Assembly (NCBI RefSeq): GCF_019459305.1
Contig: NZ_JAIBES010000114.1
Location: 1 to 32,074, forward strand
DNA: 32,074 nt
Reading direction: 5' to 3'
DNA from: Sphingopyxis sp.
GTDB taxonomy: Bacteria; Pseudomonadota; Alphaproteobacteria; Sphingomonadales; Sphingomonadaceae
Positions within the stretch are counted from its first letter, which is position 1. Each line of letters starts with the position of its first letter. Positions 23,123 through 31,852 of this stretch are shown here, in pieces. The position numbers and the translations under genes are program-made. The notes below the pieces were generated by a model. The model was not told where the DNA came from. It searched no databases and saw nothing but the letters and a program-made list of their open reading frames with translations.

Positions 23123-24352
23123 ATGCGTTCGAGTCTGCGTTTTATCTCCGTCGCCGCCGTCGCCGCGATGCTCGTCGCCGTGCCGGGTTCGGCACAAAAA
23201 ACCACCGGTCCTGTCGAACGCTATGAGATGGACGTCGCGACCGCGTCGGGCTTTGCCGCGATGGCGGCGGGCGGGCGCGGGATCGGCAACATGATGGGGA
23301 TGATGTTCGGCGGCGGCCCCGACGGCAAAGTCGCGCACACGCTGGAACTGCGGCTGGGATCAACGCAGGCGCCGACCGCACCGCCGGTGAAGGCCGATCA
23401 TTTCTTCCTGCCGCAGGCCAAGCTCGGCAAATCGGTACCGCTGCTCGGCCCGGAACCCGGCAAGCCGCGCGAGCGCGAAGACGGCAATGAAATGCCCAAG
23501 GATTTTGAGCGTCCCAAGGGCCGACTGCTGTTGTTCTGGGGCTGCGGCGCCAAGGCCGGGCCGGGGCAGCCAGTGATCATCGATTTTGCAAAGATTGCGG
23601 CGGGACAGATGCCGCCAAACCTTTACACAACCACCGTGCCGCGCATCCGCGAAGTGATGACGACGAACAGCAGATCCTATGCCGGCTGGCCGAACAGCAA
23701 ATCGTCAAAGCAACCGTCGTCGGGGTCGTCGCTGCTCGGCGCACACCGGATCGCGGGCAATGTCGGCCCCGAAATCAACTTCACCCTCGCGCAGGATTAT
23801 ATGCCCGGGCTCAACGCATCGACGACGATGCAGGGCGACGGGTCGGTGATGATCCGCTGGAACCAGCTGGTTCCCGCGACCGGCTATGTCGCATGGGCGT
23901 TCGGCGGCATGGACCGCGGCAGCGCCGGCGGCGACATGGTGTGGTGGACGAGCAGCAATGCGCGCGAATTCGGCGGCGGGCTGTGGGACTGGCTGCCGCC
24001 GTCGACGGTCGCGGGGCTGGTAGCGAAAAAGGTCGTGATGCCGCCCGCGCAGACGAGCTGCGCGATCCCGGCCGAGGTCAAAAAGGCGTCGGGCGAGATG
24101 ATGTTCGGCAACCTCAACGCCTTTGGCCCCGAGGCCAATTTCTCTTATCCGCCCAAGCCCGCGGGCAATGCGGTGTGGAATATCGATTGGACCGCAAAGG
24201 TCCGTTTCCGCTCGCACACCAGCCTGCTGATCGGCGCCGATTTCGGTGGCATGGGCGGGTCGGGACCCGGTAACAGCACCTCGGAAGCTCCGGCGAAAAA
24301 GAAGAAATGCAAAGGCCCGCTGGGAATTCCGCTGCCTGACGGGGCGTGCTGA
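23123..24352 (+). CDS. Secreted protein of unknown function, 409 residues
   Basis: A strong ribosome site (GGGAGG) precedes the ATG. The signal peptide ends near VPGSA|QK. The mature protein has a methionine- and glycine-rich patch (IGNMMGMMFGGG, near residue 52), a PKGRLLLFWGCG block, a region rich in Ser and Lys, several WNQ/WAFGG/WWTSS aromatic stretches suggestive of beta sheet, and a C-terminal Lys run (KKKKCK) before a final Cys. I recognise no named domain. It is probably periplasmic or outer-membrane associated. It stands alone, so context gives no help. Confidence 0.75.
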   Translation: MRSSLRFISVAAVAAMLVAVPGSAQKTTGPVERYEMDVATASGFAAMAAGGRGIGNMMGMMFGGGPDGKVAHTLELRLGSTQAPTAPPVKADHFFLPQAKLGKSVPLLGPEPGKPREREDGNEMPKDFERPKGRLLLFWGCGAKAGPGQPVIIDFAKIAAGQMPPNLYTTTVPRIREVMTTNSRSYAGWPNSKSSKQPSSGSSLLGAHRIAGNVGPEINFTLAQDYMPGLNASTTMQGDGSVMIRWNQLVPATGYVAWAFGGMDRGSAGGDMVWWTSSNAREFGGGLWDWLPPSTVAGLVAKKVVMPPAQTSCAIPAEVKKASGEMMFGNLNAFGPEANFSYPPKPAGNAVWNIDWTAKVRFRSHTSLLIGADFGGMGGSGPGNSTSEAPAKKKKCKGPLGIPLPDGAC

Positions 24353-24446
24353 CATCGGGGAACGCGACCATGAGTCAGCCCGTGTTCACGCGGGCTGGCG
24401 CAGAGTGCGTTCCGGGTAGGGTATTGCGCCAGACAGGAGTCGAACC

Positions 24447-24851
24447 ATGCGCCCACTGATCGCCGCCATCTTTGCCACCGCCGCCATCACGGCGATGCCC
24501 GCCGCGCCATTCGCCAAGGAACGACTGACAGGCGAGACCAAACTTGCGAAGCTGCTCGAAGGCCGCGTCGCGGGAGAGCCGCAGGACTGCATCCGCCTGG
24601 CGAGCGCCCGCGGCAGCGAGGTCATCGACGGCACCGCGATCGTCTATCGCATCGGCAGCACCTTGTGGGTCAACCGGCCCGAGGGCGGCGCCGAATCGCT
24701 CGACGATGATGATATTCTGGTCACCCGATTATCGACCGGTCAGCTGTGCAGCATCGATACCGTCGAACTGCGCGATCGCAGCAGCCGGATGTACAGCGGC
24801 TTTGTATCGCTCGGCAAATTCGTGCCGTACCGGCGCGTGAAAGGCGAGTGA
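24447..24851 (+). CDS. Small secreted protein of unknown function, 134 residues
   Basis: AGGAG seven bases before the ATG and a clear signal peptide (MRPLIAAIFATAAITAMPAA) support the start. The mature part has two cysteines (QDCIRL and QLCSID) that could form a disulfide, and a beta-rich, acidic centre (ESLDDDDILV). Proteins like this are common in sphingomonads without assigned function. A 7-bp stem (CAGCCCG/CGGGCTG, near 24375-24396) precedes the gene. Confidence 0.7.
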   Translation: MRPLIAAIFATAAITAMPAAPFAKERLTGETKLAKLLEGRVAGEPQDCIRLASARGSEVIDGTAIVYRIGSTLWVNRPEGGAESLDDDDILVTRLSTGQLCSIDTVELRDRSSRMYSGFVSLGKFVPYRRVKGE

Positions 24852-24863
24852 GTCTGTTTTCTT

Positions 24864-24946
24864 CGTCATTGCGAGGAGCAAGGCAACGCGGCAATCCAGA
24901 ACTTGCGTAAACCGCACTGGATTGCTTCGCTGCACTCGCAATGACG
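24864..24946 (-). repeat. Palindromic intergenic repeat, family A copy 2
   Basis: This 83-bp unit is bounded by CGTCATTGCG and CGCAATGACG and is the reverse-orientation copy of the element at 11441-11526. The shared internal blocks are GAAGCAATCCAG, GGTTTACGC and CTGGATTGCCGCGT when read on the minus strand. Its right terminal ATGACG supplies the start codon of the next gene. Confidence 0.9.
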
Positions 24947-25516
24947 GACTTCTTTGAAACACCCGACACCCCACCGACCGACTGGCCGCAGCAGCTGCTG
25001 ACCTTCTGGTTCGACGCGCATGGCATGGGTGACTGGTACGGCGGCGGTCCAGATTTTGACGCCGAGGTGCGCGACCTTGCCGAAGGCTGGCACGCGGCAT
25101 TGCGCTCACACCCCGCCGAAACCTTCCTCACCGATCCCGATACCGCGCTCGCCGCGGCGATCCTGTTCGATCAGGTGCCGCGCAACAGCTTTCGCGGCCA
25201 TGCCGATGCCTTCGCGACCGACAGCCTCGCACGCGCCATTGCGCGCGGCATCGTCGAGAAGGGGTGGGATCAGCAATGGCCGGACGAACGGCGCCAGTTC
25301 GCTTATCTGCCGTTCGAGCATAGCGAAGACATCGCCGACCAGCGCGAATCGCTGCGGCTGATGACCCAACTCGCCGATCCGATGTTCCACGATTATGCGC
25401 AGCAGCATTTCGACATGATCGACCGCTTCGGCCGCTTCCCGCACCGCAACGCCGTGCTGGGCCGGGCAACGCGCCCCGAGGAAGAAGCGGCGGTGGAGGA
25501 AGGGAAGAATTGGTGA
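24941..25516 (+). CDS. DUF924-family protein
   Basis: This 191-residue protein has the DUF924 pattern: LLTFWFD near the start, ILFDQVPRNSFRG, AFATDSLAR, FAYLPFEHSE, and IDRFGRFPHRNAVLGR. The family is helical and TPR-like in structure, with no established reaction. The first ATG lies in the last six bases of the palindromic repeat (24941-24946). Homology begins about a dozen residues later (PTDWPQQLLTFW), so the N-terminal residues TDFFETPD may be partly repeat-derived, or an alternative start may be used. Confidence 0.88.
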   Translation: MTDFFETPDTPPTDWPQQLLTFWFDAHGMGDWYGGGPDFDAEVRDLAEGWHAALRSHPAETFLTDPDTALAAAILFDQVPRNSFRGHADAFATDSLARAIARGIVEKGWDQQWPDERRQFAYLPFEHSEDIADQRESLRLMTQLADPMFHDYAQQHFDMIDRFGRFPHRNAVLGRATRPEEEAAVEEGKNW

Positions 25517-25550
25517 TAGGGCGGGCGCATTCCATCCGCGGAGCGCAGCC

Positions 25551-26117
25551 ATGGCCGATTTCACCAACACGCTGACCGACAAACATATCGCCTTCATCGA
25601 AAAGCAGCCGGTCTATTTCACCGCCACCGCCGCCGCCGATGCGCGGATCAACCTGTCACCCAAGGGCTATGCCGACAGCTTTCGCGTCCTGTCCGAAAGC
25701 CAGGTCGCCTATCTCGACCTCGCCGGATCGGGCAACGAGACCCACGCACATCTCGCCGCCGATGGGCGCATCACCATCATGTTCTGTGCTTTCGATCGCA
25801 GCGCGCTGATCCTGCGCATCTATGGCCGCGGGCACCCGGTGCTGCCGCAGGACGCCGACTGGGACGCGCTCTCGGCACATTTCACCCTGCTGCCGGGTAC
25901 CCGCCAGATTTTCGTCATTGACGTTGAGAGCGTCCAAACCAGCTGCGGCTGGGGAGTGCCGATGATGGAACTGCAGCACGAACGCGACACGCTGCAAAAA
26001 TATCACCGCCAAGCCGACCGCGCTCTGTGGGTCGAAAAGACTTTGGGGCGCACCAAGAGCATCGACGGGCTACCGACGCGACCGACCGACCGCTTCATCG
26101 AAGGCGAGTCCGCCTGA
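25551..26117 (+). CDS. Pyridoxamine 5'-phosphate oxidase-family flavoprotein
   Basis: This 188-residue protein has the PPOX-fold pattern of the group that carries INLSPKGYADSFRVL, VAYLDLAGSGNETHAHL, and ITIMFCAFDRSALILRIYGRG. Members bind FMN or F420; most in this group have unknown substrates and are not true PdxH. It is cytoplasmic. The stop overlaps the ATG of the DUF2007 gene (TGATG), so the two are probably co-translated. Confidence 0.87.
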   Translation: MADFTNTLTDKHIAFIEKQPVYFTATAAADARINLSPKGYADSFRVLSESQVAYLDLAGSGNETHAHLAADGRITIMFCAFDRSALILRIYGRGHPVLPQDADWDALSAHFTLLPGTRQIFVIDVESVQTSCGWGVPMMELQHERDTLQKYHRQADRALWVEKTLGRTKSIDGLPTRPTDRFIEGESA

Positions 26118-26329
26118 TGCCGCTGGTCGAACTGGTGCGAATCCCGAACGGCGCCGAAGCCGAACTGCTGCGCGGGCGGATCGAAAGCGCCGGCGTCCAT
26201 GCGGTGTGTTTCGACGCCGGCATGAACATCGCCGAAAGCGTCGGGTTGATGATCCCGGTGCGGATCATGGTGCTCGACGAGGATCTGGACGAAGCACGGG
26301 CTTTGCTGGCGGAATTTGAAGCGGGCTAG
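26117..26329 (+). CDS. DUF2007 small signal-transducing-type protein
   Basis: This 70-residue protein begins MPLVELVRIPNGAEAELLRG and continues RIESAGVHAVCFD...IPVRIMVLDEDLDEARALLAE, the usual layout of DUF2007, a small ferredoxin-like-fold domain often labelled putative signal-transducing protein. No function is established. It starts within the stop of the PPOX gene. Confidence 0.82.
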   Translation: MPLVELVRIPNGAEAELLRGRIESAGVHAVCFDAGMNIAESVGLMIPVRIMVLDEDLDEARALLAEFEAG

Positions 26330-26351
26330 CTGCAACCCAACCCCGCATCCG

Positions 26352-26429
26352 TTCGTCCTGAGCTTGTGAAAGACTGTTTTTCCTCTTCATCGGTTAGACA
26401 AGAACGGTGCTTCGACAAGCTTAGCACGA
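26352..26429. repeat. Degenerate palindromic repeat, family D (TCGTCCTGAGCTTGT type)
   Basis: TCGTCCTGAGCTTGT (26353-26367 region) and ACAAGCTTAGCACGA (26415-26429 region) are diverged inverted arms of a unit widespread in alphaproteobacterial intergenic DNA. The spacer holds an AT-rich run of T. It lies between the DUF2007 gene and the next CDS. Confidence 0.7.
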
Positions 26430-26459
26430 TCGGCAGATAGGTTGTATTCGAACTCTCCC

Positions 26460-27155
26460 ATGATCAAAGTCGCCAGCTACAATATGCGCAAGGGCATCGG
26501 GCTCGACCGGCGCCGCGATCCCGGGCGGGTGCTGTCGGTGCTCGGCGAGCTCGACGCCGACATCGTCGCGTTGCAGGAAGCCGACCGCCGTTTCGGCACC
26601 CGCGCCAGCGCGATCCCGCCGCATATGCTTGAGGAACATAGCGATTATGTCGCGGTCACCCTGGACAATCGCCCGCACAGCATCGGCTGGCACGGCAATG
26701 CGCTGCTGGTCCGCAAGGGCGCCGAGGTCGAAGAAAGCCATGCGCTGCACCTGCCGACACTCGAACCGCGCGGCGCGGTCGCGGCGACGATCCGCATCGG
26801 TGACACAAGGCTGCGCGTCGTCGGCATGCACCTCGACATTTCGGGGCTGCGCCGCCGCCATCAGGCGCGCGCGATCCTGAACCATGTCGCCAACGGCGAG
26901 GAATTGCCGACGATCCTGATGGGCGACTGCAACGAATGGCGCGCAACCGGCGGCTGCCTGCACGACTTCGGCGAGCGCCACCGGCTGGTCGATACCGGCC
27001 ACAGCTTTCACAGCCGCCGTCCAGTTGCGAAACTCGACCGCATCTTCGCTTCGCCCGACCTTGAAGCCGTCGACGCCGGGGTGCACCGCAGCGCGCTGGC
27101 GGCGCGGGCGTCGGATCATCTGCCGATCTGGGCGCGGTTTAAAGCGGCGGGATAA
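26460..27155 (+). CDS. EEP-fold hydrolase, cytoplasmic type
   Basis: This 231-residue protein has the endonuclease/exonuclease/phosphatase motifs KVASYNMRKGIG, DIVALQEADRR, HGNALLVR, GMHLDISG, LMGDCNEW (a Cys replaces the usual Phe of GDFN), LDRIFAS and ASDHLPIWA. It lacks a signal peptide, unlike the lipoprotein at 17854, so it probably acts in the cytoplasm on a phosphodiester. The substrate is unknown. ATG 26460 is preferred over TTG 26442 because homology starts at MIKVASYN. Confidence 0.9.
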   Translation: MIKVASYNMRKGIGLDRRRDPGRVLSVLGELDADIVALQEADRRFGTRASAIPPHMLEEHSDYVAVTLDNRPHSIGWHGNALLVRKGAEVEESHALHLPTLEPRGAVAATIRIGDTRLRVVGMHLDISGLRRRHQARAILNHVANGEELPTILMGDCNEWRATGGCLHDFGERHRLVDTGHSFHSRRPVAKLDRIFASPDLEAVDAGVHRSALAARASDHLPIWARFKAAG

Positions 27156-27160
27156 GAACC

Positions 27161-27247
27161 GTCGCCCCCGCGAAGGTGGGGGCTGTTGTCATCGTTCTGC
27201 ATCTGGGCAGGCTTGAGCCTCTGGCGGCCCGCCTTCGCGGGGGCGAC
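27161..27247. repeat. Palindromic repeat, family E (GTCGCCCCCGCGAAGG type)
   Basis: The 16-bp arms GTCGCCCCCGCGAAGG (27161-27176) and its exact complement (27232-27247) flank 55 bases. This is a common alphaproteobacterial intergenic palindrome. It lies between the EEP gene and the glnK control region. Confidence 0.85.
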
Positions 27248-27256
27248 GCGTGTCAA

Positions 27257-27277
27257 CTTGCCCAAAATTTAGGCAAG
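27257..27277. promoter_or_regulatory. Inverted repeat CTTGCC-N9-GGCAAG upstream of glnK
   Basis: A perfect 6-bp inverted repeat with an AT-rich centre lies about 95 bp upstream of the sigma-54 promoter, a typical place for an enhancer-binding protein. Its first 18 bases match 31884-31901 at 16 positions. The sequence is not the enteric NtrC palindrome, so the regulator is open. Confidence 0.5.
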
Positions 27278-27370
27278 AATCTGCGTCCTCTGCCCAGCAA
27301 ACGACCGAATATTCGCCGTGCGCGCCTCAAACCGTCACAAAATGTTAACTTTTCCGGCCCCCGCGCAATC

Positions 27371-27385
27371 TGGCACGGCTGTTGC
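27371..27385 (+). promoter_or_regulatory. Sigma-54 (RpoN) promoter of glnK-amtB
   Basis: TGGCACGGCTGTTGC matches the -24/-12 consensus TGGCAC-N5-TTGC exactly, including the GG and GC dinucleotides ten bases apart. It lies 36 bp before the glnK ATG. Sigma-54 control with activation by NtrC under nitrogen limitation is established for this operon in many proteobacteria. Confidence 0.9.
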
Positions 27386-27397
27386 AGTGCAGCATGA

Positions 27398-27760
<363 letters not shown>

Positions 27761-27777
27761 TGACGAAGGGGGAAATT

Positions 27778-29142
27778 ATGACGTTCGCAAATAAATTTGC
27801 GGCGGGCGCCGGGGCTGTGGGCCTTTCGCTGTTCGCCGCACTGCCCGCTTGGGCGCAGGAAGCGGCGCCCGCCGTCGCCGAAGCCACAGCGCCGACGCCC
27901 GACAAGGGCGACACCGCATGGATGATGACCGCGACCGTGCTGGTCATGGCGATGATCGTCCCCGGCCTCGCGCTGTTCTATGGCGGCCTCGTCCGCACCA
28001 AGAATATGCTGTCGGTCCTCACACAAATCATCGCGGTCGCCGCACTCGCGATGATCATGTGGGTGATGTTCGGTTACAGCCTCGCCTTTGGCGGCGACGC
28101 CAACCAGTTCGTATCGGCGGGCAAGCTCTTCCTCGCCGGGGTTACGGCGGATTCGACCGTCGCGACCTTTACCGACGGCGTCGTCATTCCCGAATTCGTC
28201 TTCATCGCCTTCCAGATGACCTTCTCGGCGATCACCGTCGCGCTGGTCCTTGGCGGGCTTGTCGAGCGCATGAAATTCTCAGCGGTGATGGTCTTTGCGA
28301 TCGTCTGGCTGTCGATCGTCTATTATCCGATCGCGCACATGGTCTGGTATCTGGGCGGCACCGACGAAGCCACCGGTCTGATCTTCGGCTGGGGCGCGCT
28401 CGACTTTGCCGGCGGGACCGTCGTCCACATCAACGCGGGCGTTGCGGCGCTGGTCGGCTGCCTGATCATCGGCAAGCGCAACGGCTATCAGAAAGACATC
28501 ATGGCGCCGCACTCGCTGACCATGACCCTGATCGGTACCGGTCTGCTGTGGGTGGGCTGGTTTGGTTTCAACGCCGGGTCGGCGCTTGAAGCCAATGGCT
28601 CGGCTGGCCTCGCGCTGATCAACACCTTCACCGCCACCGCTGCCGGTATCCTGTTCTGGATGCTCACCGAACGTGCCCTCGGTCATAAGGGGTCGCTGCT
28701 CGGCGCCTGTTCGGGGGCGATCGCCGGTCTGGTTGCGGTCACTCCGGCGGCGGGCAATTCGGGTCCGTTCGGTGCGATCCTGCTCGGCGCCATCGCGGGT
28801 GTCGTCTGCTGCTGGGTCGTGATGAAGCTGAAAGCCAAGCTCGGCTTTGACGACTCGCTCGACGTGTTCGGCATCCATGGCGTCGGCGGCCTGATCGGTT
28901 CGATCCTGACCGCGGTCACCATGCTGCCCGCGCTCGGCGGTCCGGCCGGCGACGACTATGTCCTCGGCAGCCAGCTGTGGATCCAGATCAAGTCGGTCGG
29001 CGTCGCCGTCCTCTGGTCCGCGGTTGGTTCTGCCATCGCCTTCTACATCGCCAAGGCCGTCACCGGCGGCCGCGTCTCGGCAGAGGTCGAACGCGAAGGC
29101 CTCGACCTCGGCGAGCACGGAGAGCGCGCCTACAACTACTGA
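27778..29142 (+). CDS. amtB: Ammonium transporter
   Basis: This 454-residue membrane protein starts with a signal peptide (MTFANKFAAGAG... PAWAQE), then a Pro/Ala linker and about eleven membrane helices. The twin pore histidines are His187 (YPIAHMVWY) and His367 (FGIHGVGGLIG), and the Amt signature DFAGGTVVHINAGVAALVG is present. It conducts ammonium across the inner membrane and is blocked by GlnK. I prefer ATG 27778, which has AAGGGGGAA upstream, over ATG 27760, which overlaps the glnK stop. A terminator follows at 29230. Confidence 0.96.
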   Translation: MTFANKFAAGAGAVGLSLFAALPAWAQEAAPAVAEATAPTPDKGDTAWMMTATVLVMAMIVPGLALFYGGLVRTKNMLSVLTQIIAVAALAMIMWVMFGYSLAFGGDANQFVSAGKLFLAGVTADSTVATFTDGVVIPEFVFIAFQMTFSAITVALVLGGLVERMKFSAVMVFAIVWLSIVYYPIAHMVWYLGGTDEATGLIFGWGALDFAGGTVVHINAGVAALVGCLIIGKRNGYQKDIMAPHSLTMTLIGTGLLWVGWFGFNAGSALEANGSAGLALINTFTATAAGILFWMLTERALGHKGSLLGACSGAIAGLVAVTPAAGNSGPFGAILLGAIAGVVCCWVVMKLKAKLGFDDSLDVFGIHGVGGLIGSILTAVTMLPALGGPAGDDYVLGSQLWIQIKSVGVAVLWSAVGSAIAFYIAKAVTGGRVSAEVEREGLDLGEHGERAYNY

Positions 29143-29229
29143 TCCGCGAGACAGGATACCCGTCGCCGCACGTCTCTCTCCTTTCAAAGACGGCGGCGGG
29201 ATCCTCACCAGGTTCCTCCTGCGAACCAC

Positions 29230-29260
29230 TGGCCGGGACATATGTCCCGGCCATTTTTTT
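29230..29260 (+). terminator. Intrinsic terminator after amtB
   Basis: TGGCCGGGACAT (29230-29241) is followed by its perfect complement ATGTCCCGGCCA (29242-29253) and a run of seven T. The self-complementary stem will form with a small loop. This is a textbook Rho-independent terminator. Confidence 0.93.
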
Positions 29261-29427
29261 GGTGGCGCCCCTTTGCCCGAGCGCTTCCGGACTGTGGCCG
29301 CCGCGCAACATAACGCTGCGATTCGTCGCGCAAGATTCATGCGTCATTGCGGATTTGTGACAAAAGAGGCATTTTTTGCGGCGCGACGCGGCAACATAGC
29401 CACGCGCGTTACAGAGAGGATATCACC

Positions 29428-31797
29428 ATGCATGCTCGCACTATACTGCTGGCCGGGCTTTCCACGCTCGCGCTGGTTCCTGTTGCCACGCCCGCGCTCG
29501 CCCAAGAGGCCGGCGCCGCCGAAGACGACAGCAACATCATCATCGTCACCGCGACCAAACGCGACGCCAATCTTCAGGACATTCCCTTTTCGATCAACGC
29601 CCAGACGGCCGAGGATATCCAGAAATCGGGCGCCGTGACGCTCGAAGATCTGTCGCGCAACGTCGCTGGCCTGTCGGTCCAGAACCTCGGCCCGGGGCAG
29701 AGCCAGGTGTCGGTGCGCGGCGTGTCCGCGGGGCAGGTCGTCCGCGACCAGCCCGGGGTCAAGGAACAGGTCGGGGTCTATCTCGACGAAAGCGTCATCT
29801 CGCTCTCGCTGTTCACCCCCGACATCGACCTGTATGACCTCAACCGCGTCGAAACGCTGCGCGGGCCACAGGGCACCCTGTTCGGGTCGGGTTCGGTCGG
29901 CGGGACGATCCGCTACATCACCAACCAGCCCAAGATCGGGGTGATGGAGGGCAGCGTCGAGGCCAACCTCAATCTCGTCGACGGCGACGACATTGGTGGC
30001 CATTTGAAGGGTGCGGTCAACATCCCGATGGGCGACACCGCGGCGATCCGGGCGGTCGGCTATTACACCCGTTATGGCGGCTTTATCAACGCGGTCGGCC
30101 CGGCGGGCGGCGACGACGTCAATAGCGGCGAACGCTATGGCGGTCGCCTCGCGCTGACCTTTGAACCCAGCGACAACTTCTCGATTACCCCGCGCGTCGT
30201 GTATCAAAAGGTCACCGCCGACGGCTTCAACCGCCAGGACATCTATAACCTCTACGGCAACCAGTTCACGACGACGCGCCCGCAGGTCACCTATGACGAG
30301 CGCGAGCAGTATCTACTGCTACGCGAAGGGTTCGAGGACGAAACGCTGATCGCCGATCTCAACCTCAATGTCGGGCTCGGCGGCGCCAAGCTGACGTCGG
30401 TGACGAGCTATATCAACCGCGACATTTTGGTCAGCCGCGACGCCAGCGCGCTAACCGGATCGGTGTCGGTCGACTTAGGCTATCCCGACGCCGGGGTGTT
30501 GCTGCCTTCGAACCTGGTCGACACAACCGACCTCGAAACCTGGTCGCAGGAGCTGCGGCTGGCGTCGGACAATGACAGCCGGTTCCAGTGGGTGATCGGC
30601 GGTTTTTATTCCAAGGTCGACCGCGTCTATACCCAGACACTGCCTACCCCCGGTTATGATGCGGTCACCGATGCGACGCTCGGTGCCGGAACGTCGGCAG
30701 CGGTCGCCAACGGCTTTGGCGCCAATTCGCCATACAACGCTTTCCTGCCCTACGACATCAAGCAGTTCGCGCTGTTCGGGGAGGTCAGCTATGATCTCAG
30801 CGACGCCTTCACCGCGACCGCGGGCGGGCGCTATTACGACTTCAAGGAAACGCGCAGCTTCGTCTCGGGCGGGCTGTTCGCCAATGGCGACAACCGCACC
30901 GACAGCACCAAGTCGAGCGGTTTCACCCCGCGCTTCCTGCTGTCCTACGACCTCAGCGATGCGGTGACTGTCAATGCGCAGGCATCGAAGGGCTTCCGCC
31001 TCGGCGGGGTCAACGATCCGCTCAACCTGCCGCTCTGTTCGCCCGCCGATGCCGCATTGTTCGGCGGCTTCCAGGACTATGACGATGAAACGCTGTGGAA
31101 CTACGAACTCGGCGTAAAATCGCAGGGTCGCGGTTTCACTTTCAATGCTGCTGGCTTCTACAACGACATCAAGAATCTGCAGGTTACGCTCGATGCCGGC
31201 AGCTGTTCGTCGCGCGTCGTCTTCAACGTGCCGAAGGCGCATTCGATGGGCGTCGAATTCGAACTCGGCTTGTCGCCGACCGACGGTCTCGACCTCAACC
31301 TGTCGGGCAGCATCATCGAGGCCGAATTCGATTCGACGCTGCCTGGCGTGCTGGCTGCCACGACCGGTATCCGCGAAGGCAATCGACTACCGTCGGTGCC
31401 GAAATTCCAGCTGTCGGCGTCGGGCAGTTATGAATGGCCGATCGGCGATACCGCGAACATGTATGTTGCGGCGTCGGTGCAGCATGTCGGTACACGCTTT
31501 ACCCAGCCCGCGGACCAGGAAAACAACCCGCGCACCTTCGTCCATGGCCTGCCGTTCGGCGGCGCTCCGGCGGGTTCGTCCACGACCGTCGACCTGCAAT
31601 TGCCCGATTATCAGCTGGTCAATCTCAGCGCCGGGGTCGACTTCGACAATGGCCTGTCGCTGATCGCTTACGTCAACAACCTGTTCGACGAAAATGCGCT
31701 GCTGTCGTTCGATCGCGAACGCGGCGGGCGGGCGCGGCTCGGTTATACGGTCGGCCAGCCGCGCACCTTTGGCGTTACCGCGCGCAAGACCTTCTGA
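29428..31797 (+). CDS. TonB-dependent outer-membrane receptor
   Basis: This 789-residue receptor has a signal peptide ending ATPALA|QE, then the TonB-box region NIIIVTATKRDANLQDIPFSI. The plug domain holds QVSVRGVSAG, VYLDESVIS and VETLRGPQGTLFGSGSVGGTIRYIT, and a beta-barrel ends in Phe (TFGVTARKTF). It takes up a large ligand using TonB energy. The substrate is unknown; the group resembles sphingomonad receptors for complex organics or siderophores. GAGAGGA supports ATG 29428; the frame is open to 29347. It is a separate unit from amtB, with its own terminator. Confidence 0.93.
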   Translation: MHARTILLAGLSTLALVPVATPALAQEAGAAEDDSNIIIVTATKRDANLQDIPFSINAQTAEDIQKSGAVTLEDLSRNVAGLSVQNLGPGQSQVSVRGVSAGQVVRDQPGVKEQVGVYLDESVISLSLFTPDIDLYDLNRVETLRGPQGTLFGSGSVGGTIRYITNQPKIGVMEGSVEANLNLVDGDDIGGHLKGAVNIPMGDTAAIRAVGYYTRYGGFINAVGPAGGDDVNSGERYGGRLALTFEPSDNFSITPRVVYQKVTADGFNRQDIYNLYGNQFTTTRPQVTYDEREQYLLLREGFEDETLIADLNLNVGLGGAKLTSVTSYINRDILVSRDASALTGSVSVDLGYPDAGVLLPSNLVDTTDLETWSQELRLASDNDSRFQWVIGGFYSKVDRVYTQTLPTPGYDAVTDATLGAGTSAAVANGFGANSPYNAFLPYDIKQFALFGEVSYDLSDAFTATAGGRYYDFKETRSFVSGGLFANGDNRTDSTKSSGFTPRFLLSYDLSDAVTVNAQASKGFRLGGVNDPLNLPLCSPADAALFGGFQDYDDETLWNYELGVKSQGRGFTFNAAGFYNDIKNLQVTLDAGSCSSRVVFNVPKAHSMGVEFELGLSPTDGLDLNLSGSIIEAEFDSTLPGVLAATTGIREGNRLPSVPKFQLSASGSYEWPIGDTANMYVAASVQHVGTRFTQPADQENNPRTFVHGLPFGGAPAGSSTTVDLQLPDYQLVNLSAGVDFDNGLSLIAYVNNLFDENALLSFDRERGGRARLGYTVGQPRTFGVTARKTF

Positions 31798-31809
31798 TCG
31801 TCAATAGGA

Positions 31810-31852
31810 GCAAAAGGAGGGGTCGGTTCAGTGACGAACCGGCCCCTTTTGC
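31810..31852 (+). terminator. Intrinsic terminator after the TonB-dependent receptor
   Basis: GCAAAAGG...GGTCGGTTC (31810-31829) pairs with GAACCGGCCCCTTTTGC (31836-31852), with a 3-base bulge and one G-T pair. The right arm ends in CCCCTTTT. It starts 12 bp after the stop codon. Confidence 0.8.
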
